From: an uncultured bacterium | Lineage (GTDB): Bacteria; Patescibacteriota; Dojkabacteria; B142; OLB20 | Length of the DNA stretch: 16,390 nucleotides | Reading direction: 5' to 3' | NCBI GenBank assembly: GCA_937889205.1 | Contig: CALARN010000106.1 | Span: forward strand, 1-16,390 | Shown: one piece after another, positions 15,301-16,390 of the stretch | How positions within the stretch are numbered: the first letter of the stretch is position 1 | How the letters are laid out: the number at the start of each line of letters is the position of its first letter | Notes under the pieces: generated by a model | What the model saw: the letters and a program-made list of their open reading frames with translations, nothing else | What the model was told of the DNA's origin: nothing | The model's database searches: none | Made by a program: the position numbers and the translations under genes

Positions 15301-16390
15301 GATTGCTAATTTCGACAATCCTAATTCTATATGTTGTAAATGGTTGTGCTTCAAAAGTAACGAAACTTGTCAGATCTTGACCGGAACAAGCCCAATCAGG
15401 ATTGGTTGGACTATTCCATTCATCATTCTCAGCAACAACAGTTAGTGAATTAATATCGTTTCCGGTATAGACGCTTATAAATGAATCAGAAGCACCTATG
15501 CCCATATCAAATGAACCATAAATAGCACAAGTATCTAACCATACTTGTCGAGTTTGAGCATCGTTCGTCCAATGATACCAAAGTGATCGTTCAAACATGC
15601 CTCCATTTGTATCCTCGCCGGCCTCTACTGTAGAACTAAAAGCATTATATTGAGTTCTTAGATAATCACCTGTTATTGGATCAGTTTCGTCAATAAAGAT
15701 TTCTTGACTATGAAGAAAATTATCATTATTTGGTGGCCCTGGTAGTGAATTAGTATCTTCGATTATTCGCATCGCAATCCCATTAGTGTTTGAATAATCT
15801 GCATCTTCAGAGAGTTGAATCATATATGTTTGCCCAGCTTGAGCATAGAAACTTACTCTTGCATGATCATTCAATTTACAACCATAATTATTATCTACAA
15901 CACTATTTAAAATGGTAAGATCGTTACCTGTATATACTGCTAGCATGCTTCTTGTGCTTGAAGCAGACAAACAATTGTCAATCATAATTTGCCTACTTAT
16001 AACTGGGGTGAACTCATACCAACGACTTTTTGCTATTTCATATTTTTGTTGAATTATATTTGGCTCGTCAATTTCTAAAGTTGCACTAGGTAAATCATTT
16101 ATAGTAATCCAATCACCCAGAAAAACTTCTTGAGCATTTGCAAAATCGTCATTGTCTATTGCAGGTGTAGGAGTTGGCGTAGCTAAACTGTCATAGTAAA
16201 TTTCAAATTCTGCAATTGAAGTAAACTGAAATGTTTGTTCAACTTCTTCAGGAATACCCCAAACACGAATTGCATCACCGTAAGTATCATCAAATGTAAA
16301 AGTATAACTAGTAAAGGCAACCGAATCATTATATTGATACACTGGGTCAATATTTTGACTCGTAACATCATACCAATCTCCTCCCTGCCG
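9362..16390 (-). CDS. Giant modular surface protein with two seven-bladed SBBP beta-propellers; N-terminus beyond the right window edge
   Basis: The frame runs to the right edge, so the GTG at 16342 is internal; 2342 residues are visible (numbered from the edge). Order: end of a discoidin-like sandwich (1-70; DAIRVWG, FTSIAEFEIY); TPTPTP linker; two related PPC-like domains starting NDDFANAQEVF (about 78) and NDNFLHSQEIF (about 222); a Cys/Trp-rich region (about 395-627); an Ig-like domain (about 638-731; GTVTFSS, DYTFTSADAG). Then propeller 1 (737-1223), a Thr/Pro linker, propeller 2 (1253-1733), a longer Thr/Pro stalk, two fibronectin-like domains (about 1800-2020), a membrane helix (about 2040-2068) followed by RRPKNKR, a carboxypeptidase-regulatory-like domain, a helical hairpin in the membrane (about 2179-2220) and a second such domain. 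Expected role: adhesin or binding scaffold; no catalytic motif was noticed. The positive-inside rule puts both C-terminal domains in the cytoplasm. Translationally linked to the HAD gene. Confidence 0.9.
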   Translation of the reverse strand, partial: RQGGDWYDVTSQNIDPVYQYNDSVAFTSYTFTFDDTYGDAIRVWGIPEEVEQTFQFTSIAEFEIYYDSLATPTPTPAIDNDDFANAQEVFLGDWITINDLPSATLEIDEPNIIQQKYEIAKSRWYEFTPVISRQIMIDNCLSASSTRSMLAVYTGNDLTILNSVVDNNYGCKLNDHARVSFYAQAGQTYMIQLSEDADYSNTNGIAMRIIEDTNSLPGPPNNDNFLHSQEIFIDETDPITGDYLRTQYNAFSSTVEAGEDTNGGMFERSLWYHWTNDAQTRQVWLDTCAIYGSFDMGIGASDSFISVYTGNDINSLTVVAENDEWNSPTNPDWACSGQDLTSFVTFEAQPFTTYRIRIVEISNRNNDGLISLRTEPEVVETLAEVPEGNLWCSNHDGIAVTIPYTIAEDDWPACWSWCQENMTENTQICQMNGDGPRNCWINYSPTFGMDTCQWVDGVYGPNTWPKGSYWGEIVGYIMSLRPSLSGRLITNENINVSFNRQKGERTIMLKNETNATRVVEVNANFVQDLDWTSVDGDSDINSGKAYMHNVTEAPYADDTFSLYVPIPENKESSKVVICPNADEFTDIYRECNDVETRNEADADTSIVSYDGQDYWKIDGMSSTGGYAMTAFAAEIETESSYAELNLAYTFTVNALDNENNIDENYIGTVTFSSTATDITLPSDYTFTSADAGSHQFTATFHELGVFTITVEDTLDSEINFTSSDITVVEDLDALFPCDYAWTRTFGSDDSFGDTGEEVTTDINGNVYATGTFRGANVNFNTTGEGADDIHSSNGGSDVFVTKYNQDGSYGWTRTFGGNATADVSKAITTDVFGNIYITGYYSGTDVNFNTTGSGSPDLKTSYNGFGLNAYILKYNADGSYGWTRTISTTSVSLGTGLRADSNGNLYTAGYFNGFNTQFNTTGSGSSDIKSSSNEDVFLIKYNADGSYGWTRTVGGINGDYGTSVQVDELDNVYFTGYFHSADVNFNSTGVGSSDIKGSNGNADIFITKYNADGSYAFTRTIGGSGYDIPREVAFDNTSNYYVVGTLGSTDVNFNTTGSGTDDFHSSIGATDVFIIKYNADNSYGWTRTIGGTSYDDAWSVVVDSEDSVYFTGAFAGENINFNTTGSGTDDLKTSITSSYYDFFITKYSAAGVYVRTRTIGGTSNDRAYGAAIDTDDNLYIIGNFIGLDVNFNTTTRGDADYKSSVGSSDVYIQKYTLGDSGYCGVPEPTPTATPTVTPTLTPIPTDTPWEGNCDYYGAKTFGSATDDTAWDVYADADDNIYITGIFTGADVDFNQSGEGPADLHSSNGGNDIFVTKYNADRSYAWTITFGGIGDDGGYGANIDIFGNLYITGYFSDTVNFNNTGSGSDDFKTSNGGVDVFITKLNSDLSYAWTYTFGTEERDVGLSVVTNSTGEVYLGGYFSFLGTNMPTEFNTTGAGSSDIKTANGSSDAFLTKYNVDGSYGWTNTFGSWDSDNIWRVAIDSNDNIFISGIFYGDGINFNGTGSGADDIRDSNSASSDIFLSKYNADDSYAWTRTVGGEQADFGYGISIDASDSVYVTGNFYSENIDFNGQGGTPDIKSSSGGRDIFITKYANNGDYLWTETFGNTGDDFGWSAVATTDAVYLSGHFQSASINFNSAGEDLRFSHGGYDVFITKLDLSGNYISTKAIGGSGLDWAYGMDADSNGKVYLSGRFEGTDVAFNRNGLGDADLKTSNGMRDAFVVEYSDGTDTGYCDVPTPTQTETPTLTPTMTPTVTPTNTPTFTPTVTVTSTITSTVTPTVTATRAPTVTNTPAVTITPTVTTTPIVTIVELPEILEIYDVQITQINNAVQICWKTTRPATGSISFGISEDNLNLNTNLTNEPTFSNCQALTVDTNVVNHYFEIAAYGTDGQSAKHKGTFQIIITDLPVTGDICRVDTPVVTGSTNSGYRISFNTANNDSVTCTISYGKDVYNLITDGEIILRDAEEFSTFIPANKIPQESSLQYQIVCRAVDKECSFTGNIALDWPKNDVGENLLITILGPQFEEVAVQLGEIATSTPAKTAAIGMVGIAATSFLITNPQIFLMGMVWVYRRPKNKRFGLVYDIISKDVLPFAVIRLLDPISLRTRFETVSDLQGRYHLVANEGKFLLEVEQDGYAKYSLPLTVAANELQVTTSIGLSKLGANVVSKIQYRKILNKLNKYVFSFGFIFSLAMMLLNFHIINLIIVAIYLVQIAILALQKPANNWGQVINDMTGKPLKGVFASILDIREQRQVDIRMSDNQGRFGFILDKKSYLLKIDMAGYKVSQINQNWESKVLTTGEVVYQIPEGDVANLAVRMEVDLKAAQADNATPVQKFGNVALGAN
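10970..11190 (-). repeat. Thr/Pro-rich stalk (degenerate TPT/TVT repeats)
   Basis: Low-complexity coding DNA built of GTnGGnGT-like units on the plus strand, translating on the minus strand to TPTLTPTMTPTVTPT and similar. It separates propeller 2 from the membrane-proximal domains and probably spans the cell-surface layer. A shorter relative separates the propellers (about 12650-12712) and a minimal one lies at about 16163-16185. Confidence 0.85.
11192..12634 (-). repeat. SBBP repeat array 2: seven blades
   Basis: Seven further blades with the same pattern, more diverged (blade openings YYGAKTFGS, YAWTITFGG, YAWTYTFGT, YGWTNTFGS, YAWTRTVGG, YLWTETFGN, YISTKAIGG). It is also bracketed by CDY (C1253) and GYC (C1733). 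Blade 6 is the shortest. Blade-by-blade likeness to array 1 points to duplication of a whole propeller. Confidence 0.87.
12722..14182 (-). repeat. SBBP repeat array 1: seven blades
   Basis: Seven copies of about 70 residues, each opening Y-x-x-T-R-T-[FIV]-[GS], with a central D..[GD]N[IVL]Y.TG.F strand, then VNFN-T-TG-G, D[ILF][KH][ST]S, and closing DVF[IV]TKYN-x-DGS. SBBP repeats (Pfam PF06739) build beta-propellers, and seven is a full ring. The array is bracketed by CDY (C737) and GYC (C1223). Confidence 0.88.

Noticed and set aside
16340..16342. GTG as the start of the giant protein
   Set aside because: The frame stays open to the right edge and the upstream residues (GGDWYDVTSQNIDPV) belong to the discoidin-like domain.
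1..16390. TGA recoded as glycine (as in some CPR lineages)
   Set aside because: TGA is the natural end of the 1276-residue protein and the HAD phosphatase, and no conserved domain is interrupted by TGA.

Overview
The window is AT-rich and almost fully coding. Nearly everything in it encodes secreted or membrane-anchored modular surface proteins. The mix of dockerin and cohesin modules, fibronectin-III-like domains, Thr/Pro linkers, SBBP beta-propellers, 'GWNLIS'-type tandem modules and carboxypeptidase-regulatory-like domains behind membrane helices suggests a Candidate Phyla Radiation (Patescibacteria) genome, perhaps Microgenomates or a relative. That assignment is inference; no rRNA, tRNA or ribosomal marker gene is present. 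TGA ends two genes, so the standard bacterial code fits and the TGA=Gly code of some CPR lineages does not.

Layout. (1) 1-3498, plus strand: a tight three-gene set. It starts with an M4 (thermolysin-type) metallopeptidase, cut by the left edge and ending in a type I dockerin. Two small membrane-associated cohesin-domain proteins follow. This looks like a minimal system for holding a protease on the cell surface. (2) 3499-3853: a promoter-like extended -10 and a short unrecognised gene readable only with a -1 frameshift, at a T TTA AAC heptamer in the correct phase. (3) 3854-7684, minus strand: a 1276-residue membrane-anchored protein with a zincin-like HExxH domain, an M23 endopeptidase domain carrying a Cys-rich insertion, and a duplicated 8-Cys module. 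(4) 7788-8786, plus strand: a fibronectin-III surface protein with a membrane segment at each end. (5) 8809-16390, minus strand: a giant surface protein (at least 2342 residues, N-terminus beyond the right edge) with two complete seven-bladed SBBP propellers, followed one base later by a YqeG-like HAD phosphatase.

How they may work together: the dockerin protease probably docks on the neighbouring cohesins. The M23/zincin protein could cut peptidoglycan and protein, either its own or a host cell's. The propeller protein looks like an adhesin or binding scaffold. If the organism is an episymbiont, the whole stretch reads as a surface-interaction locus; that is inference. I saw no tRNA, rRNA, CRISPR array, insertion sequence or convincing intrinsic terminator.
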